Below the pieces are notes generated by a model. The model searched no databases and was not told where the DNA came from. It saw nothing but the letters and a program-made list of their open reading frames with translations. A DNA stretch of 36,951 bases, from assembly GCA_002011495.1 (NCBI GenBank), contig MTNR01000006.1:1-36951 (forward strand), written 5' to 3'. Below are positions 1-7,328 of this stretch, in pieces. This DNA is from Dehalococcoides sp. JdFR-56. GTDB taxonomy: Bacteria > Chloroflexota > Dehalococcoidia > Dehalococcoidales > RBG-16-60-22. Position numbers and translations under genes: made by a program. Each line of letters begins with the position of its first letter. Position 1 is the stretch's first letter.

Positions 1-326
1 TTCACCGGCTGGGGGCCCTCAATCAGGCTGGCCACATCGCCACCGATGGTGAGCATGGGCAGAACATGGAGCACGCCGAAGGTGCCGGTGCCGGCCAGCA
101 CTTCACTGATAAAGGGATCAGAGACATCAGGTGGCGCTAGCGTCAATCTCGGGTCACTTACCCCCAGGCTGATATCGGTGATCATGCCGAAGAAACGTTG
201 TCTTTGCCCCTCAATGGTGACGTAGCGCCCCACCGCCATATCCTCCACCGATACCGAGCCATCCAGCTTGACCTCTACTCCCTTTTCCAGCGAACCAGAG
301 ACGACAATTCCCAATCGGTCGGTCAT
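1..326 (-). CDS. herA: HerA-type DNA translocase/helicase, N-terminal part (runs off the window)
   Basis: Partial gene read on the minus strand from an ATG at 326 and open to base 1 (108 complete codons). The translation begins MTDRLGIVVSGSLEKGVEVK and continues as a beta-rich, Gly/Val-rich segment (VGRYVTIEGQRQRFFGMITD, then ISEVLAGTGTFGVLHVLP). This resembles the HAS-barrel that precedes the RecA-like ATPase domain in HerA proteins. The Walker motifs would lie outside the window, so HerA identity rests on this barrel and on nurA upstream. HerA is a hexameric DNA translocase that works with the NurA nuclease in end processing. The ATG directly follows the stop codon (329-327) of the preceding gene with no intervening base, so translation is probably coupled. 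Confidence 0.72.
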   Translation of the reverse strand, partial: MTDRLGIVVSGSLEKGVEVKLDGSVSVEDMAVGRYVTIEGQRQRFFGMITDISLGVSDPRLTLAPPDVSDPFISEVLAGTGTFGVLHVLPMLTIGGDVASLIEGPQPV

Positions 327-917
327 CTAAAGCCTCCCCAGAATCGCTTTGAGCTGACTGAATTGCCCGCTGAGCAAAATGGCCAGCTCCTTGCCCGCCG
401 CCACCAGAAAGGCGTGAGGGTCTTCATGCGCCTGGCTCATCTGGCGCAGCACCGCCGCCACCACCTCCTCCATGGAGACGGGTAGACGCGTATTGACCAA
501 GATATTGAGGAAATCAAAAGACTGGCTGAACTCCCTCACCTCCTCCGGGCGGCACTGGTAGACAAAGCCGTGGATGCGAGCCGGTTTGGGGGGGAGATAG
601 TGATAGAGCTTATCTCCCTCCCGGTGCCCCACCACCAGGGCGCTGAATTCACTTTTGAGCAGCTTTAGAAGCTGCGGGCTAGAGCGGTAAATCTCCTCCT
701 CAGCTACCTCGTCCCGGCCGCGGGCGATGGGCCGGCGCCCCGGCTCCAGGCTGCCGGTGGTGGCGTGATAGACGATGCCGTATAGCTCCACCGGCTCGTC
801 CCGGGTCTTCACCAGGCTGCCCAGTGGCGGTAACTGGTAAAGCTCATAAGCCTGCGCCACGAAGTCCGTGGTGCTGGCCTCAATCACTTCCCCGACTCTG
901 TCTTTCAGCTCAGTCAT
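327..917 (-). CDS. Conserved protein between nurA and herA (HAS-barrel-like, HerA-associated)
   Basis: A 196-residue protein with no transmembrane segment or signal peptide. The first half is beta-rich (for example VELYGIVYHATTGSLEPGR); the second half is helical and ends in LSGQFSQLKAILGRL. I recognise the arrangement rather than a catalytic motif: Chloroflexota and cyanobacterial NurA-HerA loci often carry such a gene between nuclease and translocase, usually annotated as a HAS-barrel or hypothetical protein. A role as adaptor or regulator of the NurA-HerA complex is inferred. The ATG at 917 has a GAGG about ten bases upstream, inside the edge of the palindromic repeat at 942-999. The stop abuts the herA start. 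Confidence 0.8.
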   Translation of the reverse strand: MTELKDRVGEVIEASTTDFVAQAYELYQLPPLGSLVKTRDEPVELYGIVYHATTGSLEPGRRPIARGRDEVAEEEIYRSSPQLLKLLKSEFSALVVGHREGDKLYHYLPPKPARIHGFVYQCRPEEVREFSQSFDFLNILVNTRLPVSMEEVVAAVLRQMSQAHEDPHAFLVAAGKELAILLSGQFSQLKAILGRL

Positions 918-941
918 TGTTTATCAACCTCACCCCCTATG

Positions 942-999
942 TCCCCCTCTCCTTGACAAGGAGAGGGGGAGGATTTTGGGAGAGGGGATTCGCCCCTCT
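942..999. repeat. Two adjacent perfect hairpins (REP/MITE-like palindromic element)
   Basis: Bases 942-954 (TCCCCCTCTCCTT) pair perfectly with 958-970 across a 3-base loop, giving a 13-bp stem. Immediately downstream, 981-987 (AGAGGGG) pairs with 993-999 across a 5-base loop. The two stems share the same GAGAGGGG core. Neither hairpin is followed by a T-run on either strand, so this is not a normal intrinsic terminator. It resembles short dispersed palindromic elements common in environmental Chloroflexota genomes, but copy number cannot be tested in this window and no second copy was seen here. A 66-codon plus-strand reading frame across it is an artefact of the repeat. Confidence 0.6.
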
Positions 1000-1098
1000 T
1001 GGACACCCTCGATTATTGCTCTAGAGTAGAGGCCCTGCCTCTCTTTGGCTCTCCATCTCAAAGAAAAAGGAAATAGAGGATTGAAAGATTTTCCCCTC

Positions 1099-1161
1099 TT
1101 ACTTCTCCTTTTTCTTCTGCTGCTTGGGCTTCTTTACGTTTTTTCTGCCCTTGGTGCCCAT
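1099..1161 (-). CDS. Lys-rich 20-residue mini-protein
   Basis: A short reading frame, MGTKGRKNVKKPKQQKKKEK, ends in TAA at 1101-1099. It lies 23 bases downstream of the nurA stop on the same strand. Upstream of its ATG is AAAAGGAG at a standard spacing of about seven bases, better than the initiation signal of nurA itself. Half of the residues are Lys or Arg, so the product should be disordered and able to bind nucleic acid. I do not recognise a named family. The strong ribosome site and abrupt stop favour a real gene; the length and simple composition argue caution. Its position within the nurA-herA unit suggests a nucleic-acid-related accessory role, which is inference. Confidence 0.5.
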   Translation of the reverse strand: MGTKGRKNVKKPKQQKKKEK

Positions 1162-1184
1162 GGCTTGGCTCCTTTTTAATAACC

Positions 1185-2381
1185 TTAAACCCATCTCATC
1201 CTTTTGCTAAAGCTCTTGGCGGAGGTGGGGATGGGCAGTTTTTCCTCCAGGCATAAGGACTCCACCAGCTGCCAGAACTCTTCCTTATCGGCGGCGGTGA
1301 CCACCGCTTGCTCATGGGCTTCAGTCAGTGCCACCGGATAGCCGTGACCCCGCCGGCACTGGTCTAAAACCAAAGCATGGGTTAATTCAAGCAAATCCTT
1401 ATCCTCCGCCACCCAGCGGGGAACCTCAACCCGGGCAATCTCATCATCCACCCTGAGGTAGAAGAAATAGACCTGGTGCTCCCCGTAGTGTTTAACTATC
1501 TTTGATGGGCTGATAAATAGCGCTGAGCGCTCCCCCGGCTCAAGCAAATTCAAGAATAGCTCCCGGTCCTGAACCCCAGCCAGGGCATCACACTCCCGGG
1601 CTTTGCCCGGTGGGCAATTTCGGTCACAGTCCGCCGGCTGATATGGGCAGATGGCCACCCGCAGCACATTGACCACGTCCGTGCTACGGGGAAAGCTGAT
1701 GTAGCTGGCCAGCGCCAGCCTGCGGTCGCTACTGAGCCTTTTTGCTTCTTCCAGATAGCGGATAAAACCTCTATCCAGCAGCGCCTCGGTGACGAATTCA
1801 GGGTAAGCCTCCAGCCCCCACAAAATCAGCGAGCCATCAAGCAGGGCTAGGCTGGTGCTGTCGGGCGGCTGGGTGGCCGCCAGCTGGGCTAAATGGCGGC
1901 ATTCCTCCACGGCACGCTTGATGCCCAAAAGCGCTCCCTCCACCGGCTGCTCACGGCCCTTGGCCCCGGGGTGCGCGATCACTAGGTCTTCATCATCGGA
2001 GTAAAGCTGAGGGAAGCTCTCCAGGATGGCGTCTGGCTCGGCGCCGTAACGCAGGATGACAGAGCCAATGTTTATGAGATAACACCTAGTTGAGCGATGC
2101 CGGTCAACATCAATATGCGAGCCGTCAGCGGCGAGAACGCTGAATTCAGCCGGGGTGGGAGATGCTTGGTAGCGAGCGGCTAATCTGTCCACCAGACCCG
2201 CCACCAGCCAGGTGGTCTTGCTGGCAGCGATTTTCTCTTTTAAAGCCCCAAGGTCAAACGCTTCATCACCGAGCACACCCAAGGCATGCTGAAGGCGCTC
2301 CTGCCGCTCTTGGCGGCTATCCTTAAGCCTAGTGACCATGCGGCCAACCTGTGCCGCAACCTTGGCTAAATCCAGTGACAC
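1185..2381 (-). CDS. nurA: NurA-domain nuclease
   Basis: A 398-residue protein of the NurA family, nucleases that act with HerA in DNA end resection. Two acidic metal-binding motifs are visible: LAADGSHID with Asp86, and LLDGSLILWGLE with Asp182. An N-terminal helical segment (residues 1-60) precedes the core. A notable insert near residues 245-264 holds four cysteines (C245, C252, C256, C264; spacing x6, x3, x7), which looks like a Zn or Fe-S site. The start is GTG at 2381, in which GGGAGAG runs directly into the start codon; an internal ATG at residue 15 is the alternative but lacks a ribosome site. A good promoter lies at 2405-2433. The unit continues into the mini-ORF, the linker gene and herA. 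Confidence 0.85.
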   Translation of the reverse strand: MSLDLAKVAAQVGRMVTRLKDSRQERQERLQHALGVLGDEAFDLGALKEKIAASKTTWLVAGLVDRLAARYQASPTPAEFSVLAADGSHIDVDRHRSTRCYLINIGSVILRYGAEPDAILESFPQLYSDDEDLVIAHPGAKGREQPVEGALLGIKRAVEECRHLAQLAATQPPDSTSLALLDGSLILWGLEAYPEFVTEALLDRGFIRYLEEAKRLSSDRRLALASYISFPRSTDVVNVLRVAICPYQPADCDRNCPPGKARECDALAGVQDRELFLNLLEPGERSALFISPSKIVKHYGEHQVYFFYLRVDDEIARVEVPRWVAEDKDLLELTHALVLDQCRRGHGYPVALTEAHEQAVVTAADKEEFWQLVESLCLEEKLPIPTSAKSFSKRMRWV

Positions 2382-2404
2382 CTCTCCCGTCCCCTTATGG
2401 CCCC

Positions 2405-2433
2405 AGTATAATCCATCAAAATAACTAACTCAA
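2405..2433 (-). promoter_or_regulatory. Sigma70-like promoter for nurA
   Basis: On the minus strand TTGAGT (2433-2428) is followed after exactly 17 bases by TATACT (2410-2405). The predicted transcript start near 2398 leaves a leader of about 17 bases before the nurA GTG at 2381. Confidence 0.6.
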
Positions 2434-2462
2434 GCAACCCGGGGAGGCGCTGAGGGAAAGAG

Positions 2463-2471
2463 TGTGATAAT
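2463..2471 (+). promoter_or_regulatory. Extended -10 promoter element for the lysE-type gene
   Basis: TGTGATAAT fits the extended -10 pattern TGnTATAAT with one mismatch. No clear -35 is present. The predicted transcript start near 2478 is only about three bases from the GTG at 2481, so the mRNA may be almost leaderless. The element is back to back with the nurA promoter. Confidence 0.4.
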
Positions 2472-2480
2472 ATATGGAGA

Positions 2481-3101
2481 GTGGTTTCCCTACTGCCAAT
2501 TTTGCTCAGTGTGGTGGTCATCTCCTTCTCCGGGGTGATGATGCCCGGCCCCATGACGGCGGTAACGCTGGCCAAGAGCTACAAGTCCCCCTGGGCAGGC
2601 GCTCAGATAGCCCTGGGCCATGCCGTGATTGAAGTCCCCCTGATACTGCTCATTTACCTCGGCTTTGCCCAGTTCTTTCAGCATGACATGGTGCGGCTGG
2701 TGCTGAGTGTATTAGGCAGCGGCATGATCATCTGGCTGGGAATAAGCATGTTCCGCGCCCGGGTGGAGGTGGTAAGACAAGGCAAGGACCTGCCCTATAA
2801 CGCTTTCAGCGCCGGCATTCTCACCAGCGCCTTCAACCCCTTCTTCCTGCTATGGTGGGCGACCATCGGCAGCATGCTCATCATGCGCATCCTTGATTTC
2901 GCCCTGGCTGGGCTAGTCGCCTTTATCATCGTTCACTGGCTGTGTGACCTGGTGTGGCTATCGCTGGTCTCAACCGTCATCTACCGAACCCATTCCCTCT
3001 GGGGGCGGAGGCTCCAGGAATGGCTGTTTACCGCCTGTAGCCTACTCCTCATTGGGTTTGGGCTCTGGTTTCTGGTCTCAGGCGTCCAGCTGGTGATTTA
3101 G
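2481..3101 (+). CDS. LysE/RhtB-family amino-acid or metabolite exporter
   Basis: A 206-residue integral membrane protein. The N-terminal helix carries the family signature ISFSGVMMPGPMTAVTLAKS (about residues 14-33), followed by a GHAVIEVPLILLIY helix, a central TSAFNPFFLLWWATIGS helix with the conserved Asn-Pro, and two C-terminal helices; about six segments in all, the usual LysE fold and length. Such proteins export amino acids or small amines; the substrate cannot be predicted. The GTG start is chosen because it gives a complete first helix, although GGAGA lies too close to serve as a good ribosome site. The gene is 12 bases upstream of the HDAC-family gene, so the two are probably co-transcribed. 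Confidence 0.8.
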   Translation: MVSLLPILLSVVVISFSGVMMPGPMTAVTLAKSYKSPWAGAQIALGHAVIEVPLILLIYLGFAQFFQHDMVRLVLSVLGSGMIIWLGISMFRARVEVVRQGKDLPYNAFSAGILTSAFNPFFLLWWATIGSMLIMRILDFALAGLVAFIIVHWLCDLVWLSLVSTVIYRTHSLWGRRLQEWLFTACSLLLIGFGLWFLVSGVQLVI

Positions 3102-3113
3102 AGGAGGAAGCTG

Positions 3114-4148
3114 ATGAAAGTTGGCCTTATCTATGACCCGATATACTTAAAGCATGATACCGGGCACCACCCGGAAAACGCCCAGAGATTAGCCGCGATT
3201 GTCTCCCACTTGGAGCAGACGGGACTAAAAGAGCAGTTAACCCCAATTGCGCCCCGTCCAGCCACCAAAGAGGAGCTAACCCTAGTGCACCGGGAGAGAT
3301 ATATTGCCCAAATTGAGGAAACGGCCCGCCGGGGTGGAGGCTGGCTTGATATGGATACGGTGCTGTCAGCCGATTCCTATGAGGCGGCGCTCTACGCCGC
3401 CGGCGGCGTGCTCGCCGCCACCGATGCCGTCATCAAGGGCAAAGTGGACAGCGCCTTCGCTCTAGTCAGGCCCCCCGGCCATCACGCCACCCCCAGCCAG
3501 GGTATGGGCTTCTGTCTCTTCAATAACATCGCCATCGCCGCCAAGTACGCCCTGACCAAATATAAACTGGAGACCGCGCTCATCATAGACTTTGATGTCC
3601 ATCACGGCAATGGCACCCAAGACGCCTTTGCCGATAACCCCCAGGTGGTCTATATCTCAACCCACCAGTATCCTCACTATCCAGGAACTGGTGCTGTTAC
3701 CGAAACCGGCCATGGCCCAGCCCAGGGCACCACGGTCAATATCCCGCTCCCCGCAGGCTGCGGGGACAGCGAATATCAGCAGGCCTTTGAACAAGTAATC
3801 GCCCCCATAACCAGGCGCTTCGGACCGCAGCTTATCCTGGTCTCAGCAGGGTATGACGCCCACTGGGCAGACCAGCTCGCCATGATGCAGGTGAGCACCA
3901 GCGGCTTTGCCCGGATGGTGGGGGTGATTCAGGAACTGGCCGGGGAATTATGCCAAGGCCGGCTGGTCTTGAGCCTTGAGGGTGGCTACAACCTCACCGC
4001 GCTGGCCACCTCGGTGAAAGCCACCTTTGAGGTGCTGCTGGGCAACGCCGATATTGCTGACCCCTTGGGAGAGGCGCAGCGCCGATGGCCTGCCCCCGAT
4101 ATTACGCCACTACTCAAGAAGCTAAAGGAGATACATCAGCTGGATTAG
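3114..4148 (+). CDS. Histone-deacetylase-family amidohydrolase (AcuC/acetylpolyamine type)
   Basis: A 344-residue class I/II HDAC-fold hydrolase. The catalytic set is complete: the His pair in RPPGHHATPSQGMGFCLFNN (H123, H124), zinc ligands D161 and H163 in DFDVHHGNGTQD, third ligand D248 in SAGYDAHWAD, and the transition-state Tyr292 in LEGGYNL. The bacterial relatives deacetylate acetyl-lysine proteins such as acetyl-CoA synthetase, acetylpolyamines or other acylamides. The substrate here is unknown; a LysE-type exporter 12 bases upstream favours a small-molecule amine or amino-acid route (inference). GAGGAGG lies just before the ATG. Its stop overlaps that of the convergent CDF gene (TTAG at 4145-4148). 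Confidence 0.88.
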   Translation: MKVGLIYDPIYLKHDTGHHPENAQRLAAIVSHLEQTGLKEQLTPIAPRPATKEELTLVHRERYIAQIEETARRGGGWLDMDTVLSADSYEAALYAAGGVLAATDAVIKGKVDSAFALVRPPGHHATPSQGMGFCLFNNIAIAAKYALTKYKLETALIIDFDVHHGNGTQDAFADNPQVVYISTHQYPHYPGTGAVTETGHGPAQGTTVNIPLPAGCGDSEYQQAFEQVIAPITRRFGPQLILVSAGYDAHWADQLAMMQVSTSGFARMVGVIQELAGELCQGRLVLSLEGGYNLTALATSVKATFEVLLGNADIADPLGEAQRRWPAPDITPLLKKLKEIHQLD

Positions 4149-5059
4149 GATTTGCGCCGGCGCTTATGAGGAGGCAGCGGACACTGGTCACACTCCTCGC
4201 TGCACGGCTCAACGTGGATGGTAACGCTGGCGTGGCGCAGTTTGCTTTTGATATCCTGCTCCAGATGGTCACATAGCTCGTGTGCTTTCTCCACACTGAG
4301 ATCCTTGGGCACTACCAGGTGGAGGTCAATGTAGCGCTGTCTCCCCGCCTTGCGGGTGCGCAACCGGTGGAAATCAACCAGCTCCCCAACGTGCTCTATA
4401 ATCGCCGCCCTGATGATATGCTCCTCCGCCCCGGGCAGCCTGATATCAATCAGCCCGCCAAATGACCTCCGCAAAACATCATAGGCTGATTTCAGAATAA
4501 CCAAGGCCACCAGCAGGGCGATAATCGGGTCAATGATGCTGAGTCCGGTAAAGCGTATCACCACTAGCCCCACCAGCACCCCCGCTGCGGAGTACACGTC
4601 GGCGGCGATGTTACGAGCATTCGCCTCCAGGGCCACCGAATCGGCAGTCCGCGAGACCCGAAACAGATGCCGGGAGAGAAAGATGCTGACGATGATGGAA
4701 ACCGCCATCACTCCTATCCCGGCTTCAGTGAGCTCCACCACGGTGCCCGTGATTATTCGGCGCACCGCCGAATAGATGATGGCGACAGCGGCGACAAAAA
4801 TGAGCACCGCCTGGACTACGGCGGCGATATCCTCCACCTTGCCGTGACCAAAAGGGTGCTCGGCATCGGCCGGTTTGGTGGCAATGTTGACGGCGAAGAG
4901 GGTGATAACCACACCGAAGAGGTCAAGAAAACTATCTGCTGCCTGGGCAAGAACGCTCACGCTCCCAGTGATGACCCCCACCACCACCTTGAGCCCGATC
5001 AGCCCGAGGACGAGGAGAAGGGAAAGCTTGGCGGCCCCACTTCGGGAGGCAAACATCAC
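4145..5059 (-). CDS. Cation diffusion facilitator (CDF) metal transporter
   Basis: A 304-residue CDF protein with about six transmembrane helices and a cytoplasmic C-terminal ferredoxin-like domain (from about residue 210). Motifs: AADSFLDLFG in helix 2 (D42, D46), HPFGHGKVED after helix 2, and ANARNIAADV in helix 5, where the transport site reads N150-x3-D154. FieF-type zinc/iron transporters have H-x3-D there, so the metal preference may differ, possibly Mn or Fe (inference). The tail contains CSEECDQC (C286, C290, C293) followed by a basic stretch. It lies seven bases after secF at the end of the cca-secD-secF unit; it is a passenger rather than part of the Sec machinery. Confidence 0.87.
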   Translation of the reverse strand: MMFASRSGAAKLSLLLVLGLIGLKVVVGVITGSVSVLAQAADSFLDLFGVVITLFAVNIATKPADAEHPFGHGKVEDIAAVVQAVLIFVAAVAIIYSAVRRIITGTVVELTEAGIGVMAVSIIVSIFLSRHLFRVSRTADSVALEANARNIAADVYSAAGVLVGLVVIRFTGLSIIDPIIALLVALVILKSAYDVLRRSFGGLIDIRLPGAEEHIIRAAIIEHVGELVDFHRLRTRKAGRQRYIDLHLVVPKDLSVEKAHELCDHLEQDIKSKLRHASVTIHVEPCSEECDQCPLPPHKRRRKS

Positions 5060-5066
5060 CCGCTAC

Positions 5067-5987
5067 CTACTTTTTGGCTCTTGCCGCCACCGGCAGCCAC
5101 TGGATAAACCGGCCCCACTCCCCTTTGTCCCAGACTACCAGCAGCGTGGGGGCAATGCAGACGGAGCTGAAGGTTCCGGCGATAATGCCGATAATCATGA
5201 CCACGACGAAGTTCTGGATTGATACCCCGACGAAGAGGAGCAGCGCCAAGACCACGACCAGGGTGGTCAGGCTGGTATTTATGGAACGCCCCAGGGTCTC
5301 CACCAGACTATTATTGACCACCGTCTCAAAGTCAGCCCGCTCTTCCTGCCCCAGATTCTCACGTATCCGGTCAAAGATGACCACGGTATTGTTCACGCTG
5401 TAGCCGATGACCGCCAGGATGCCGGTGATGAACATGAGATTTATCTGCCAGTTGAGTATGCCGCCGAGGATGGAGAAGACCCCCAGCGCCACCATGGCGT
5501 CATGCGCCAGGGCGATGATGGCACAGGCTCCGTAGCGGAAGGGTTTGGGCATGCGGCGAAACGCCCAGGTCACATAGAGGAGTATGCCCACCGCAGCCAC
5601 CACCACGGCGATGGCGGCGGTGCGCACCGTCTCCCCGGCGATCATCGGGGAGACCGAGGAGAACTCAGGCTCGGTGAGCTTGCCGAATCTGGCCTCGAGC
5701 GCCTCCTCCAGCTGTGCCTTGTCCTCACTAGTGAGCTCATGGGTGCGGATGAGGAAATCGCCCGCTCCGGTGCGTTGAATGATAACGTCAGGGTAGCCCA
5801 GCTCAGCCAGTGCTTGTTTTAGCTCGCTCTGGGCCACCTCCTGCTCAAAGTCCACGGTGAGCAGGGAGCCGCTGCTGAACTCAATCCCTGGCTTGAGGCC
5901 AAAGGTAAGTAAGGAGATAATGCCCACCAGGATAACTAGCCCGGAAATGAGAAAGAACCAGAATCTTTTACCGATGATATCAAACAT
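5067..5987 (-). CDS. secF: Protein-export membrane protein SecF
   Basis: About 306 residues, starting MFDIIGKRFWFFLISG. It has one N-terminal helix, the periplasmic P1 domain (GIEFSSGSLLTVDFEQE), then five helices with SecF hallmarks YSVNNTVVIFDRIREN and SINTSLTTLVVV. SecDF uses the proton gradient to finish protein translocation through SecYEG. The reading frame is open further upstream to 6047, but ATG 5987 is preferred: it has GGGGAGAA at good spacing and gives the normal SecF N-terminus. This start overlaps the secD stop by eight bases, indicating translational coupling. Confidence 0.95.
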   Translation of the reverse strand: MFDIIGKRFWFFLISGLVILVGIISLLTFGLKPGIEFSSGSLLTVDFEQEVAQSELKQALAELGYPDVIIQRTGAGDFLIRTHELTSEDKAQLEEALEARFGKLTEPEFSSVSPMIAGETVRTAAIAVVVAAVGILLYVTWAFRRMPKPFRYGACAIIALAHDAMVALGVFSILGGILNWQINLMFITGILAVIGYSVNNTVVIFDRIRENLGQEERADFETVVNNSLVETLGRSINTSLTTLVVVLALLLFVGVSIQNFVVVMIIGIIAGTFSSVCIAPTLLVVWDKGEWGRFIQWLPVAARAKK

Positions 5988-7302
5988 CTCTTCTCCCCAC
6001 AGAGACGCTGAACAGCGAAGTCTTCCGGGCAAGCTTGGTGCCGACAAACAGGCGCAGCAGGGTGCGGGTGACCACGATGGCGGTGAACATGCTCACCCCC
6101 ACACCGATAAACAGGGTCAGGGCAAAGCCCTTCACCGGAGCACCGGCAGCCACGCTATTGCCCACCCAGTAGAGAATGCCGCAGACGATGAAGGTGGTGA
6201 TGTTGCTATCACGAATAGCCGTCCAGGCTCGGCTAAATCCAGCCTCAATGGAAGCGCCCAGCGTCCGACCGGTTCTGATCTCCTCCTTCATCCGCTCAAA
6301 GATGAGCACATTGGCATCCACCGCCATGCCGATGGAGAGGATAAAGCCACCCAGCCCGGCCAGGGTCAGGGTCACCGGGATCAATTTGAACAGCGCCAGG
6401 ACCAGCGCCCCGTAGAAAACCAAAGCTAAACTAGCCAGCAGGCCGGAGAGGCGGTAGTAGGCGATCATAAACAGCATCACCAGGATGATGCCGATCAACC
6501 CCGCCTTGATGCTGCGGGCAATGAAATCGGCGCCCAATATCGGGGATACCGTCTGGTCATAGATGGGGGTGAGGGGAAGCGGGATGCGGCCGGCATTGAG
6601 CAGGCTGGATAGCTCGGTGGCCTCATTCAGGCTCAAGCCCTCAATCTGCCCGCGGTCGGTAATCTTGGAGCGGACAATGGGGGCTATCGGCTCGCCATCA
6701 TCTCCCAGAAGCGGCTCCCCGCTCAAGAAAATGCCCAAGGGCTTGCCGATAAGACGCTCGGTGACCTCCCCGGATATCTGGCTCCCCTCCCGGTTCCACT
6801 CAAAAACCAAAATCGGCCGGCCAAAATCATCCGTGGTGACGTAGGTATTCTCCTTGAAGTAAGCGCTGGTGAGCTCCTTCTCCTGACCATCGATGACGGC
6901 GGTGGCCGGCACCCACTCCTCCTTGCCCTCCTCGTTTATCACCAGCTCACGGAACTCAAGCAGCGCCGTCTGGCCGATCAATTTCTTGGCCTTTTCCGCC
7001 TCGCTGATGCCGGGTAGCTCCACCAGAATGCGGTCATCTCCCTGCTTCTGGATAACCGGCTCGGTCACCCCCAGGATATCGATTCGCCGCTCAATGACGG
7101 CGATGGCACCATCAATGGCCTCCCCCTCCTTCCCCGGCTCTATAGCCGAAAAGTCCGCCTGGTAGACCATGTGGATGCCGCCCTGCAAATCAAGGCCCAG
7201 CCGCATCGCCTCCCGGCCAAAGAGAGGGTAGATGAGCGCGCTCACGGCAGAGCCAAAGAGCGCCAGGATAATGGCCAAGGTCAGTATATTCTTTCTCGTC
7301 AT
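5980..7302 (-). CDS. secD: Protein translocase subunit SecD
   Basis: A 440-residue protein. Transmembrane helix 1 (about 7-27) is followed by the GLDLQGGIHMVYQADF motif, the large periplasmic domain with RRIDILGVTEPVIQKQGDDR and a P1-head region, then five C-terminal helices including SIGMAVDANVLIFERMKEE and AWTAIRDSNITTFIV. These are the standard SecD motifs at normal family length. It forms the SecDF complex with the overlapping secF. The ATG at 7302 has only a weak GAG-type ribosome site. It lies 26 bases after cca and is presumably co-transcribed. Confidence 0.95.
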   Translation of the reverse strand: MTRKNILTLAIILALFGSAVSALIYPLFGREAMRLGLDLQGGIHMVYQADFSAIEPGKEGEAIDGAIAVIERRIDILGVTEPVIQKQGDDRILVELPGISEAEKAKKLIGQTALLEFRELVINEEGKEEWVPATAVIDGQEKELTSAYFKENTYVTTDDFGRPILVFEWNREGSQISGEVTERLIGKPLGIFLSGEPLLGDDGEPIAPIVRSKITDRGQIEGLSLNEATELSSLLNAGRIPLPLTPIYDQTVSPILGADFIARSIKAGLIGIILVMLFMIAYYRLSGLLASLALVFYGALVLALFKLIPVTLTLAGLGGFILSIGMAVDANVLIFERMKEEIRTGRTLGASIEAGFSRAWTAIRDSNITTFIVCGILYWVGNSVAAGAPVKGFALTLFIGVGVSMFTAIVVTRTLLRLFVGTKLARKTSLFSVSVGRRDV

Positions 7303-7328
7303 CTCGCTAGCTCAAAGTCGTCTAATCC

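Noticed and set aside
824-1024. 66-codon plus-strand reading frame across the palindromic repeat
   Set aside because: It runs through the hairpins and the end of the linker gene; its sequence is the translated repeat, with no ribosome site.
5988-6047. Upstream extension of secF
   Set aside because: It lies within secD and adds a non-conserved Ser/Arg-rich segment; ATG 5987 has a good ribosome site.
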